DNA of 64,000 bases, taken from NCBI RefSeq assembly GCF_019037185.1, contig NZ_JAHHXM010000007.1, positions 304 through 64,303 on the forward strand, written 5' to 3'. The translations under genes and the position numbers were made by a program. How positions within the stretch are numbered: position 1 is the first letter of the stretch; each line of letters starts with the position of its first letter. Source of the stretch: Oceanobacillus caeni. GTDB taxonomy: Bacteria > Bacillota > Bacilli > Bacillales > Amphibacillaceae. Below the pieces are notes generated by a model. The model did no database searches. It worked only from the letters and a program-made list of their open reading frames with translations, and had not been told where the DNA came from. Positions 17,762 to 26,214 of the stretch are shown here, piece by piece.

Positions 17762-20700
17762 CGTTTTCCACCTCCACCCTTATTTTTTCTAAAACTTCTT
17801 TATCTTTCATACTCTTCAATTTACGGTAATTATTTTCTTCTAATATCGGATCAAATTGGCATACAGAATGAAAAGGGCAATAGGTGCATGCAATTTGATT
17901 TTTATTTTCATATGGATTTAAATGAACTTTGCCAGAAGTAATGTCCAAACCAGCACGCTCCATCAAATGATGAATATGGGATTGTAACTGATCAAATGTT
18001 TCTTTTCCAGCAATACTAGAATTGCTTTTAAATTCTCCATTCTTTTTAAGTCCTGCTGGTACAATATGACTCATATTTACTGAATCAATCGAAGTATCCA
18101 TCTTCTTTACAATCTCTTCATCAGAAAGTAATAAGCCTTTCATTTTATACTTCTTGAAAATTTCCTCATCAATTTTCTCTGAATCTAATTTCACATCTTT
18201 TGAAATCATGGGATTGTGTACATGAAAATACAGTACCCCAGCAGGAGTTGCTTTTTGCTTCAACCATCGTTCTGAATGTGTAAGAACTACATCTAAATAA
18301 GTGAGCATTTGTAATGCCAATCCATAATATACTTCAATTAAGTCGAGTCCTCTTGAACTAGATTTATAATCAATGATTCGTAAGTATAAGTCATCTATGT
18401 TCGTAGCTTTATCTACTCGATCGATTCGACCCCGCAGCAATAATTTATATCCATTAGGAAGATTCATCGTTAATGGTGGAAGGTCTTCATCAACACCAAA
18501 ACCTAATTCTAAACCAACCGGGGAAAAATGACTAAGACGGGCTTGCTCACTTAAAATGTAAGTTGCTCTCGCAATAATTTCCTCAAGCTTTTGACTAATA
18601 TATTTATGTCTATTAGAACTGTGTAAGATTTGATGTTGCAATATCGGGGCTAGATTCCCCACTGCCCTTTTGGCATACGTATTTGCATCCGTCTGATTAA
18701 TAGTAGAGTAATCCTTACCTTCTTTTTGAATCCATTCCGTAATTATTTTAATAGCCTCATGGAAAAGCATTCCAATATCTGGAGCATCTAACTTGTATGT
18801 TTGCCGCTCATCTAGTTTTAAACTATATTTTGCAAAATGCTGATAAGAGCACCTGAAATAGGATTCGAATCTACTTACACTTGCATGAATTTCTTTCGGG
18901 TATAATTGTTTAACTGTCTCCTCGTCTAAATCTTTCGGTTCATTTTGATAATAGAGACTTTGTAAAACTTTATAGGTTGTACTATTTTTCGATTGGTTTT
19001 TCACATACCAATTGAAAACCTCCCACCAAATTGGTTGAATCAGATAACCTTTTTGGTGACGTGATAGTTGGGCAGTAAGAGCTGACCTTGTTTTCACAGG
19101 TGAGGTTACAAAGCGTTCGGCTTCAAATAAATCATCTGGATCCTGGAGCAATAACCGATCCTTACATGTTGGAAATAAATCCTCTAATCGTTTCAATAAT
19201 TGAGAAGGCATTTTTCCTTTTCCTTCTTCGTCACTTAAAGGATAGCTAACCCAAAGACGATCTTTCGCGGCCGTGAATGCCAAATACATATAAAACCAAT
19301 CATCAAGGAGTTGACGTTTACTACTGTCTGCCAGTTGGATTCCTTGTGAAGCTAACATTTCCCTCTCCTCTTCACTAATCATTCCATCTGCTGGCGGCTT
19401 CATTGGCCATACTCCATCATTTACTCCTAATAGGAAAGAGCATTTAATCCCACTCATCCGAGAACGGTCAATCGTACCGACAATGACATGATCAATGCTT
19501 GGCGGAACATGGGAGAATGTCAATGTCTCAAACCCAGCATCAAGGGCTGAGCTAAATATGGACAATGTCATTTCTTCTTCTCCAGCCATTTCTACCATTT
19601 CATCGAATAATTGAACAACAGCATTCCATACTTGTTCCTGCTCTCTACCCTTTTCTAGTAAACCTTCCTCATCATAATACGTTCGCATTTTTTCCAAACG
19701 TAATGGTACCCCTAATCTTTCTAACAACAAATAAATCGTTTCGCAAAACTCCACCACTGTCTTTGCTTGACGGATATCTTCATCAAATGGCTTCAAAGCG
19801 TGAATAACTTGGGCGCGATAGCGATTAATTCTTGTTTGTATTTCTTTTTCGTGGTTTGTTTGTGCAGCTTGATCAAACCCTCGGAATCGCTGAAACTTCC
19901 ATTCTTTTTCGCTAAACCAACGATCTCTAGAACGGATACCATATTCTAGTACATAATTTTCTAATTCATCTATTGCATCATTAGTCAGCGGATACTCTTG
20001 GTCTGACTTCGGAATAAATCCTGTTTTTAAAACACGGAAAATAGCATCATATCTCCAATTCCCCTCCACAATATCTAATGCCGAACGTATAAATTCAATT
20101 AAGGAATGATTTAACATCGTACGTTTTTCATCAATAAACACGGGGATTCCATGATCGGCAAATATGGTATGAATTAAATCATGATAAACATTGGATTGTC
20201 TCATGAATATTGCAATATCCTGAAAACGGTAATTTTCTTCTCTTACTAAACGAAGAACTTCCTGTGCTGCCCCTTCTACTTCTGCTCGAGGGTGAACTGC
20301 TTCTGCAATCTGTATATTGGCATTGCCTGCAAAACTTGGAGCAGGTCTCGTGTCAAAGTAATTTTCCAAATGGGCAAAATAAGGTCGATCTTTAAATTTC
20401 CCGTTTTCCGGCTCCATTCGAACTACTTCATCAATTGAGATATGATTCTCTGCAGCTATTTGATTTAATACATGATACGTTTCCGTCGTTTGGTAAAACA
20501 AATCCATTTCATTACCCGTTTTTTCCGGATTATCTAGTGTTAATGTAATAGTGACCGAACTACAATTTCTCATTAGCTCTTCCACAACAGTTAACTCTTT
20601 TGGAGTAAAACTATGAAAACCGTCTATATAGATTTCTGCACCTCGTAATAACGATGATTCCTTTATCTTTTCCGCCAAAATTTGCAGTTGATCTTCACTA

Positions 20701-21251
20701 TCTACGTAATGATCTTTTAATGTAAACACCAATTTTTCATAAACATATAATAAATCTTCTAATTTATTTGTCAGTGCTACTTCCCCAGGTTCTTTATGGA
20801 CAAATTGATTCATATGTTCAATCTGCGCTCTTAAAACTTCTGGAGTGACTTGATATCGTTTAAATTCAGTAATCATTTGTTCTAACTGGTTTAAAAATCC
20901 TTGCTTTTCCATCGCTTTATGAAAAGTGAACCATTCGCCTTGCTTTTCTTCGATGATTTTTCGGAGCATCATTTGAATACCAACGGAACTGATAAACTGT
21001 TTGGTTGCTCCTCCCGTTTCTTGCAAAATGCGCCAAGCAAGTCTTGAAAAACTTACCACTTGAGCTCGAATGCTTCCTGTTAATTCTTTATCATGAAATA
21101 AAGCATATTCCTGTTGAAAAGTCATCTGATCTGGAACGATGTATAGAAGTGGTTTTCCCAATGGATTTTCTAATTGTTTTTCTTTTATTTCATCCATGAC
21201 TCTTCCACTTTTCCCTGTTCCTGACCTACCTATAATAAATCGGAGTCCCAT
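17754..21251 (-). CDS. addB: ATP-dependent nuclease subunit AddB
   Basis: A 1165-residue partner of AddA. It starts MGLRFIIGRSGTGKS with a nucleotide-binding P-loop near residue 9. The RecB-type nuclease motif is IDYKSSSRG near residue 965. The C-terminal ACTYCPFHSVCQF together with an upstream cysteine (FRCSYQ near 805) forms the AddB iron-sulfur cluster site. The ATG at 21251 has AGGAG 6 nt upstream; an ORF start 33 nt earlier is rejected. It is the first gene of the addBA operon. Confidence 0.95.
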   Translation of the reverse strand: MGLRFIIGRSGTGKSGRVMDEIKEKQLENPLGKPLLYIVPDQMTFQQEYALFHDKELTGSIRAQVVSFSRLAWRILQETGGATKQFISSVGIQMMLRKIIEEKQGEWFTFHKAMEKQGFLNQLEQMITEFKRYQVTPEVLRAQIEHMNQFVHKEPGEVALTNKLEDLLYVYEKLVFTLKDHYVDSEDQLQILAEKIKESSLLRGAEIYIDGFHSFTPKELTVVEELMRNCSSVTITLTLDNPEKTGNEMDLFYQTTETYHVLNQIAAENHISIDEVVRMEPENGKFKDRPYFAHLENYFDTRPAPSFAGNANIQIAEAVHPRAEVEGAAQEVLRLVREENYRFQDIAIFMRQSNVYHDLIHTIFADHGIPVFIDEKRTMLNHSLIEFIRSALDIVEGNWRYDAIFRVLKTGFIPKSDQEYPLTNDAIDELENYVLEYGIRSRDRWFSEKEWKFQRFRGFDQAAQTNHEKEIQTRINRYRAQVIHALKPFDEDIRQAKTVVEFCETIYLLLERLGVPLRLEKMRTYYDEEGLLEKGREQEQVWNAVVQLFDEMVEMAGEEEMTLSIFSSALDAGFETLTFSHVPPSIDHVIVGTIDRSRMSGIKCSFLLGVNDGVWPMKPPADGMISEEEREMLASQGIQLADSSKRQLLDDWFYMYLAFTAAKDRLWVSYPLSDEEGKGKMPSQLLKRLEDLFPTCKDRLLLQDPDDLFEAERFVTSPVKTRSALTAQLSRHQKGYLIQPIWWEVFNWYVKNQSKNSTTYKVLQSLYYQNEPKDLDEETVKQLYPKEIHASVSRFESYFRCSYQHFAKYSLKLDERQTYKLDAPDIGMLFHEAIKIITEWIQKEGKDYSTINQTDANTYAKRAVGNLAPILQHQILHSSNRHKYISQKLEEIIARATYILSEQARLSHFSPVGLELGFGVDEDLPPLTMNLPNGYKLLLRGRIDRVDKATNIDDLYLRIIDYKSSSRGLDLIEVYYGLALQMLTYLDVVLTHSERWLKQKATPAGVLYFHVHNPMISKDVKLDSEKIDEEIFKKYKMKGLLLSDEEIVKKMDTSIDSVNMSHIVPAGLKKNGEFKSNSSIAGKETFDQLQSHIHHLMERAGLDITSGKVHLNPYENKNQIACTYCPFHSVCQFDPILEENNYRKLKSMKDKEVLEKIRVEVENDG

Positions 21252-21271
21252 ATTTCTCCTCCATTCGTTAA

Positions 21272-21330
21272 TAAAACTTGGCATCCACTTTTAGGCTGTG
21301 CGGATGCTTTAGTTGCATTTAGGTATATCT
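21272..21330 (+). repeat. Dispersed repeat family A, copy 2 (partial)
   Basis: AAACTTGGCATCC, then GCGGATGCTTTAGTTGCATTTA, follows the pattern of the family A copies at 42576 and 43841. It lies in the addB leader. Confidence 0.55.
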
Positions 21331-21346
21331 TTACGGTGCTATATAT

Positions 21347-21397
21347 AATAAAGCTCCTACCTTTTCTATTTTACCAAAGATAGAAGCTCTATTATAG
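21347..21397 (-). terminator. Probable terminator after yhjE
   Basis: On the minus strand AGAGCTTCTATCTTT and AAAGGTAGGAGCTTT pair imperfectly and run into TTATTATA. It separates yhjE from addB. Confidence 0.45.
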
Positions 21398-21409
21398 TTT
21401 ATAATTCTG

Positions 21410-22042
21410 TCAGTTATTTCTTGCCGCCCGTTTTTCCAGCCGCTTTTCGACGACCTTTCCAATAATCCAGAACAAGACAATAATGATTAAGACAATAATG
21501 GTCTTCATCGGTTTTTCCGCAAACTCCATGATGCTTGAACCGACATAAGATATAGAAAAAATCATAACAGATTTCCCAAGAAGAACCGCTAATGCAAATT
21601 GTTGAATGCTAATTTTCGATAATCCAGCTACAACATTAATAATAGAGGATGGAGAAAACGGGAAGGCAAGTAAAACAAATAATGGTCCAAAACCGTGCTT
21701 GTCTACCCATGATGTAACCGCAGTTACTTGTTTATTCTTCCTTATTTTCTTTACCCATTTTCTATTTCTTACTTGCCTTATAATAATAAAAACAACCACT
21801 GCACCAGAACTAGCACCAAGCCAGGATAATAGAAAACCCTCAAATAACCCATATGCTGCAGCATTTGTTAAGACAAATACAATCAATGGTAAAAAAGGTA
21901 AAAATGCTTCGATAAAGGGAAGAACAAAGCCGGGAACTGGACCTAATCCTTCATATTGATCCAGTAATTGCATAATAAAATCTTCGGTTCCTTCTTTTTG
22001 GAGCACCGTTTGCCAATTGGAAAAGCTAATGTTCATTAACAT
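21410..22042 (-). CDS. yhjE: TVP38/TMEM64 (DedA/VTT-type) membrane protein, YhjE-like
   Basis: A 210-residue protein with about five membrane helices and the VTT/SNARE-associated domain. Visible features are PFIEAFLPFLPLIVFVLTNAAAYG, the GASSGAVVVF re-entrant region and PFSPSSIINVVAGLSKI. Such proteins act in lipid scrambling or transport. AGGAG precedes the ATG at 22042. The B. subtilis counterpart YhjE also lies near yhjD and addB. The basic tail ends KRLEKRAARNN. Confidence 0.85.
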   Translation of the reverse strand: MLMNISFSNWQTVLQKEGTEDFIMQLLDQYEGLGPVPGFVLPFIEAFLPFLPLIVFVLTNAAAYGLFEGFLLSWLGASSGAVVVFIIIRQVRNRKWVKKIRKNKQVTAVTSWVDKHGFGPLFVLLAFPFSPSSIINVVAGLSKISIQQFALAVLLGKSVMIFSISYVGSSIMEFAEKPMKTIIVLIIIVLFWIIGKVVEKRLEKRAARNN

Positions 22043-22142
22043 CAAATTAATACTCCTCATTATGTAAATGTTCTATCTTTCCGAGTGTATTTATTCTCAT
22101 TCTATCCTAAATGAAGGTACCTGCATACTTTCTAAGTTGAAT

Positions 22143-22157
22143 TAAGCTACTTTCTTT
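22143..22157 (+). promoter_or_regulatory. 15-bp motif shared with the comK upstream region
   Basis: TAAGCTACTTTCTTT lies about 100 bp before the yhjD start. The same 15 bases, in the same orientation relative to the gene, lie before comK (23145-23159, minus strand). It could be a common regulator site or a repeat remnant. Confidence 0.35.
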
Positions 22158-22257
22158 CATTTTACTAAAAAATATTAATTTATGTTGTATTTTAGTTTGA
22201 TTTTATCATATAATAGGAATAAACACAGAACACTTGTTCTTTAATGGAGGAGTTCAT

Positions 22258-22647
22258 ATGCGATATCTTCATGATGATGAACTACAAGTTGCAACAAGAT
22301 TCTTATTTCTATCCATGGCAATCGTCGTATTGAATCAAGATATGAACCATATTAAAGATGGTAAGTTTAAAATTAATGAGCCCTATCTTGACCTTATAGA
22401 GAGAATGGCATTGCTCGCGAGAAAAGAACGTAGAAAACTTCGTAAAATCATGCAAGACAAAAAAATGCAAATCATCCATTTAAATAAAAATGACTCATTT
22501 TCTTCTTTTCTTTTCCTTTGCCAAGGAAGAGAAGAAAAAAGAAATTATTTTAACCCTGCTATTCGTAAGAAAGTGGAAGAAGTTATTCGAAGTTTAATGG
22601 AAAAGGCTCTGCTATCATTTCAGGACCCTGCTGTTGTAAATAATTAA
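22258..22647 (+). CDS. yhjD: YhjD-like protein
   Basis: A 130-residue mostly helical, basic protein. The pattern PYLDLIERMALLARKERRKLRK and SFLFLCQGREEKRNYFNPAIRKKVEE resembles B. subtilis YhjD, of unknown function. TGGAGGAG lies 5 nt before the ATG at 22258. Its 3' end overlaps the 3' end of comK by 65 bp on the opposite strand. Confidence 0.7.
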   Translation: MRYLHDDELQVATRFLFLSMAIVVLNQDMNHIKDGKFKINEPYLDLIERMALLARKERRKLRKIMQDKKMQIIHLNKNDSFSSFLFLCQGREEKRNYFNPAIRKKVEEVIRSLMEKALLSFQDPAVVNN

Positions 22648-23116
22648 GACGCTTATCAAGTAGAAAACGAAACTGTGCCGTTCGTTGTACTTGATTCAGC
22701 ATCGTTCTGATGGATACATCTAATATTAACTTTTTTCCATTTTTAAATAGAATTTTAGTTTTGCGTTCTGTCACCTTACTAATTTTGTCAATATGGGAAT
22801 GGGAAATCCAAGAACATTTGGGGTTTTTAGGTGATGTTGTAGGAAAAAAATACATGCCGCTAGAAGGATCGATGGATATTGGAATTTTACTAGTAAAGCC
22901 AGAAATGTTCCTGGCTCCATCTTGCCTGCCTCTTAGACTCGATCCGAAATATTTGCAGGCAAAATTGATAATTTGATAAGGGGTAACATCAACAATATAT
23001 TCTTCATCTTCTTCCATGATTCTAGTAATAATTCCATTATGATCATTCTGTTCCGCGACAATTGCCAATGTAAGAGGGCTTATTTCAAAAATTGAGGTAT
23101 CTTGTTCTTCTAACAT
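22583..23116 (-). CDS. comK: Competence transcription factor ComK
   Basis: A 177-residue ComK, the master activator of DNA-uptake competence genes that binds AT-rich boxes in the minor groove. Clear family segments are ISPLTLAIVAEQNDH, the ACKYFGSSLRGRQDGAR block near residue 58, and GFTSKIPISIDPSSGMYFFPT and KCSWISHSHI. The ATG at 23116 is preferred because GGAAAGGAAGG precedes it. The C-terminal tail runs into the antisense yhjD 3' end, so the two mRNAs would be complementary over 65 nt. Confidence 0.93.
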   Translation of the reverse strand: MLEEQDTSIFEISPLTLAIVAEQNDHNGIITRIMEEDEEYIVDVTPYQIINFACKYFGSSLRGRQDGARNISGFTSKIPISIDPSSGMYFFPTTSPKNPKCSWISHSHIDKISKVTERKTKILFKNGKKLILDVSIRTMLNQVQRTAQFRFLLDKRLNYLQQQGPEMIAEPFPLNFE

Positions 23117-23144
23117 AATAACCTTCCTTTCCATTAGAAAACGA

Positions 23145-23159
23145 AAAGAAAGTAGCTTA
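23145..23159 (-). promoter_or_regulatory. 15-bp motif shared with the yhjD upstream region
   Basis: Read on the minus strand it is TAAGCTACTTTCTTT, 29 nt before the comK start. It is identical to 22143-22157. Confidence 0.35.
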
Positions 23160-23227
23160 CTACTAATTTAACAAATTTTGTCTAAAAATGGTAGTAAAAA
23201 ATTAGAAAACTTGACATTTTCAAGAAC

Positions 23228-23374
23228 AAAGGCGTAAGCGCCCGTTTAGTGACGTATAGACTGGACTGAGCCGTAGGAGATAAAGGAAACACGGAGAGCG
23301 TAAGCGAGCCGATGTTGACTTATCGTACGGAGGTGAAGGAAGTCTACTAGTCACTGGGCGCTGGAGCCGGACGT
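23228..23374 (+). repeat. Dispersed repeat family B, copy 1
   Basis: About 147 bp with GC-rich inverted ends (AGCGCCCG ... GGGCGCT) and an internal AGGAGATAAAGGAAACACG segment. It matches copies at 32904 and 54808. It lies between comK and lplJ, and no ORF is visible in it. Confidence 0.85.
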
Positions 23375-23430
23375 GGCCTCTTCTGAATAATCATCCACAT
23401 GCAGCAAATTTTATAACTTCCTAACAACTA

Positions 23431-23460
23431 AAAAACAGCCCACAAAACGTGAGCTGTTTT
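23431..23460 (-). terminator. Terminator after lplJ
   Basis: AAAACAGC and GCTGTTTT, with inner CCAC/GTGA-type pairing, form a hairpin. On the minus strand T residues follow. It lies just past the lplJ stop. Confidence 0.7.
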
Positions 23461-23465
23461 AATTT

Positions 23466-24461
23466 TTAATATAATAAGCTTAAAAAATCTTCCTTAGAGA
23501 TTTTACCCAAATAATGTGGAACGTCTACTTCTTCTAATGCATTCTCAATTGCTTGACGTTCGTGACGAATTCCTATTAATTTTTCTTCTAATTCCTTTAT
23601 GTCCCCGATTCCAAAGAAGTCTCCATAAATTTTGCAGTTTTTAATTATCCCTTTTTGGACATCAAGACGAACGTCTACTAATCCTGCAGGGAATTTATGA
23701 GATTCTTGAACATTATAAGATGGGGATTTTCCATAATTCCATTCCCATTTTTGATATCTATTTTTAGAAATTTCATGAATTCTTTCCCAATCTTCTTCTG
23801 TGAGTTCATACTGAGGCACATCTTTCACATCATCTACTTCAAAAACATTTTTTAAGATTATTTCTTTAAATTCTTCCATTGAAATTTTTTCATCTAAGAA
23901 TTCCGAAATAGTTGCAACTCGACTGCGAATGGATTTAATACCTTTGGATTCAATTTTTTCCTTTTTCACTTTTAACGCTTTCGTTAATTCTTCTACTTCA
24001 GAATCTAGCATTAATGTTCCATGACTAAACATCCGTCCTCTAGTTGAGAACATAGCATTACCAGATATTTTTCGTCCATTGACTGCAACATCGTTTCGCC
24101 CTTGTAGTTCTGCTGGAACACCCATATCATTTAACACTTTTATAATCGGTTTTAGGAATTTAGCAAAGTTTTGAAAACTTTCTCCATCATCTTTCGTAAT
24201 AAAGCTAAAGTTTATATTCTGCTCATCATGGTAAACTGCCCCACCGCCAGATAAACGACGAACCACTTTAATACCTTTTTCATCAATATAATCTGTGTTT
24301 ATTTCTTCAATCGTATTTTGGTTTCTACCAATAATAATAGACGGTTGATTAATATAGAAAAGTAAATATGTATCCTTTTCCCCAAAGTTTTCAAGGATAT
24401 ATTCCTCGATAGCCAAATTAATCATTGGATCTGTAATACCTTTGTTGTCGATAAACTTCAT
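23466..24461 (-). CDS. lplJ: Lipoate-protein ligase LplJ
   Basis: A 331-residue lipoate ligase that attaches salvaged lipoate to 2-oxoacid dehydrogenase E2 and GcvH proteins. Signatures are YINQPSIIIGRNQNTIEEIN near residue 42, the binding loop VRRLSGGGAVYHDEQNINFSF near residue 72, and the KISGNAM motif with the catalytic lysine near residue 131. A C-terminal accessory domain follows. The order lplJ-yhfI-yhfH is as in B. subtilis (yhfJ). An element of repeat family D separates it from yhfI. Confidence 0.93.
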   Translation of the reverse strand: MKFIDNKGITDPMINLAIEEYILENFGEKDTYLLFYINQPSIIIGRNQNTIEEINTDYIDEKGIKVVRRLSGGGAVYHDEQNINFSFITKDDGESFQNFAKFLKPIIKVLNDMGVPAELQGRNDVAVNGRKISGNAMFSTRGRMFSHGTLMLDSEVEELTKALKVKKEKIESKGIKSIRSRVATISEFLDEKISMEEFKEIILKNVFEVDDVKDVPQYELTEEDWERIHEISKNRYQKWEWNYGKSPSYNVQESHKFPAGLVDVRLDVQKGIIKNCKIYGDFFGIGDIKELEEKLIGIRHERQAIENALEEVDVPHYLGKISKEDFLSLLY

Positions 24462-24478
24462 AACCTATCATCTCCTAT

Positions 24479-24632
24479 AAGAGGTTGTTCAAAAAAGTCC
24501 GGTGAAAATGACACTTCGCATTTCTTCGTTGGCTTGCTTTTCCGTTCCTCACGTATTAATTGCATACGTTCCGGTACTCAAAGCTACGCCGCCTCGAACT
24601 GCTTGGTCCTTTTCATCCTCCTTTTTGAACAC
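24479..24632. repeat. Dispersed repeat family D, MITE-like
   Basis: The element is about 150 bp and flanked by imperfect inverted ends GTTCAAAAAAGTCCGGTGAAAA and its counterpart GTTCAAAAAGGAGGATGAAAA. No ORF is visible. A fragment of the same end lies at 37831-37859. Confidence 0.65.
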
Positions 24633-24699
24633 ACACTATAATTATCCTACTTCATTATTTTAACAAATTGAATCACAATTCAAAGAAAAATGCCCTAAA

Positions 24700-25431
24700 T
24701 TACCTATTCCAAATTAACCCTTCTTTTGCCAGTTGAACTTCTCCGGGAAAATGTTGCTTTGCTTCTTTAATTAATTTTTCCCTCTCCCCATATTGAGGCA
24801 AATGAGATAATAATAGTTGTTTGACATTAGCCATTGCAGCAATTCGACCAGCTTCCTCGCTATTCATATGACCGGCGTTCGAACCGTCAATACCCGCATA
24901 ATAGTTACAGTCCGTTATAAGCAAGTCTGCACCTTCAGCGAAAGCCCCCCATTCTTCTTGATAACTAGAATCAGCGGTGTATACTACAACAGATTCACCA
25001 TCTGTAATTCTCATTCCAAAACATGGCACAGGATGTTTGGTTCTTAAGAATGTGATCGTAAAAGGACCAATTTGCAATGCTTCATCAGGACTGTAAGCCA
25101 TTCCCTTTGTATATGTATGGGATAGGGCTTGAAAACCATCGCTATCTTCTGCATGTCCATAAATAGGCAAAACTGTATCATTCCCTGTTACATAATACTC
25201 AATTAATTTTGCATATTGCAATACACCAATATCAGCGACATGATCATGATGATAATGGGAAACAATCACAGCATCAAGGTCTGCGATATGCTTATATTTT
25301 TGCAATTTCGATAAGGAACCACTACCAACATCCATTAATAGTGAATACCCATCCTTCTCCAACAAATAAGCAGAAGTTGCACCATCTACGGCTGGATAAC
25401 CGCCCCAAAAGCCAATTACAGTAAGCTTCAT
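24700..25431 (-). CDS. yhfI: Metallo-beta-lactamase fold hydrolase YhfI
   Basis: A 243-residue MBL-fold protein of the RNase Z-like group. The metal motif SHYHHDHVAD lies near residue 58. Further ligands are a histidine in TKHPVPCFG and an aspartate in YTADSSYQE, and the final histidine is in LLLSHLP. B. subtilis YhfI is the likely counterpart; its substrate is unknown. AAGGAG lies 7 nt before the ATG at 25431. The divergent yhfH genes lie upstream. Confidence 0.88.
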   Translation of the reverse strand: MKLTVIGFWGGYPAVDGATSAYLLEKDGYSLLMDVGSGSLSKLQKYKHIADLDAVIVSHYHHDHVADIGVLQYAKLIEYYVTGNDTVLPIYGHAEDSDGFQALSHTYTKGMAYSPDEALQIGPFTITFLRTKHPVPCFGMRITDGESVVVYTADSSYQEEWGAFAEGADLLITDCNYYAGIDGSNAGHMNSEEAGRIAAMANVKQLLLSHLPQYGEREKLIKEAKQHFPGEVQLAKEGLIWNR

Positions 25432-25536
25432 CAAAACACTCCTTCATTTTTTTAAAAATGTTATAAAACAGCATTGACACTTTTAACCCTGTTGTAATAC
25501 AATAATAGTACAATAACAAAAGGGGGAAATAAAAAC

Positions 25537-25665
25537 ATGATGAACGTAATTGAGTTTTTCAAAAACCTACCTAAAAAACAATGTAAGCAGTGTGGTGGAG
25601 ACATCCACGAAAAGGCAGATTGCTATGGTAATATCTGTGACGAATGTGACCACCCAGCAAGATAA
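25537..25665 (+). CDS. yhfH: YhfH-family small zinc-ribbon-like protein, copy 1
   Basis: A 42-residue protein starting MMNVIEFFKNLPKKQCKQCG. Five cysteines (CxxC near residues 16-19, one near 29, CDEC near 34-37) with a nearby histidine suggest a zinc ribbon or knuckle. AGGGGGAAAT precedes the ATG. The family is known beside yhfI in B. subtilis, without a function. A second copy follows after 105 bp. Confidence 0.82.
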   Translation: MMNVIEFFKNLPKKQCKQCGGDIHEKADCYGNICDECDHPAR

Positions 25666-25770
25666 TCCAATATCGCTCTTTTTTTATACCACTGCTGTTA
25701 TACAACATAATAAAAAAGCAACACCTAACATACAACACAATCTAAGTATTTACTAAGGGGGAAAGTTATC

Positions 25771-25899
25771 ATGATGAATATAATCGAATTCTTTAAAAAT
25801 CTTCCTAAAAAGCAATGCCACGTTTGCGGAGGGGAAATCCACGAAAAAGCCGATTGTTATGGTAATATTTGTGACGAATGCGATCATCCGGCTAGATAA
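25771..25899 (+). CDS. yhfH: YhfH-family small zinc-ribbon-like protein, copy 2
   Basis: The same length as the upstream copy and nearly identical: only about five of 42 residues differ (for example CHVCGGE against CKQCGGD), and all cysteines are kept. The DNA differs mainly at third codon positions, so the duplication is not fresh and both copies seem selected. AAGGGGGAAAG precedes the ATG. Confidence 0.82.
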   Translation: MMNIIEFFKNLPKKQCHVCGGEIHEKADCYGNICDECDHPAR

Positions 25900-25948
25900 T
25901 AAATATTAAGTATTTTTCTCGTTATAACAGAATCACGATATATTTATT

Positions 25949-26060
25949 CCACCTCAAGCTTTCGGGGAACAAAAAGATAGGTGGGAGATCAACTGCCCGT
26001 AAAGGTTCGCCATCAGTGGAGGATGATGGAACTTCCCCACTGATGGAAGTCTTCTTTATC
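25949..26060 (-). repeat. Dispersed repeat family C, copy 4
   Basis: A minus-strand copy: CCACCTCAAGC, then AGGTGGGAGATCAACTGCCC, and the hairpin CCATCAGTGG ... CCCCACTGATGG, ending GTCTTCTTTATC. It lies between yhfH and hemY. The remaining gap to 26214 holds only an AT-rich stretch and a terminator. Confidence 0.8.
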
Positions 26061-26185
26061 AATCTCATCTTCCTAATGATTCAAAATGGATACAGCTGCA
26101 TTGCAGTTGTATTTTTTATTTAAGAAAACTTGTATTAGCCATTAGGTTGATAAGTGCTATTGTAGCTAAATTGCCTTTTAAAATA

Positions 26186-26208
26186 GCGTTGATTAAAATA
26201 ATCAACGC
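26186..26208 (-). terminator. Terminator after hemY
   Basis: GCGTTGATTA pairs with TAATCAACGC across a 3-nt loop. On the minus strand TATTTT follows. It lies 7 nt beyond the hemY stop. Confidence 0.65.
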
Positions 26209-26214
26209 CACTAG

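Noticed and set aside
23117-23227. ComK autoregulation boxes upstream of comK
   Set aside because: A/T-rich blocks are present, but I found no AAAA-N5-TTTT pair; the best has seven bases between (AAAATGTCAAGTTTT).
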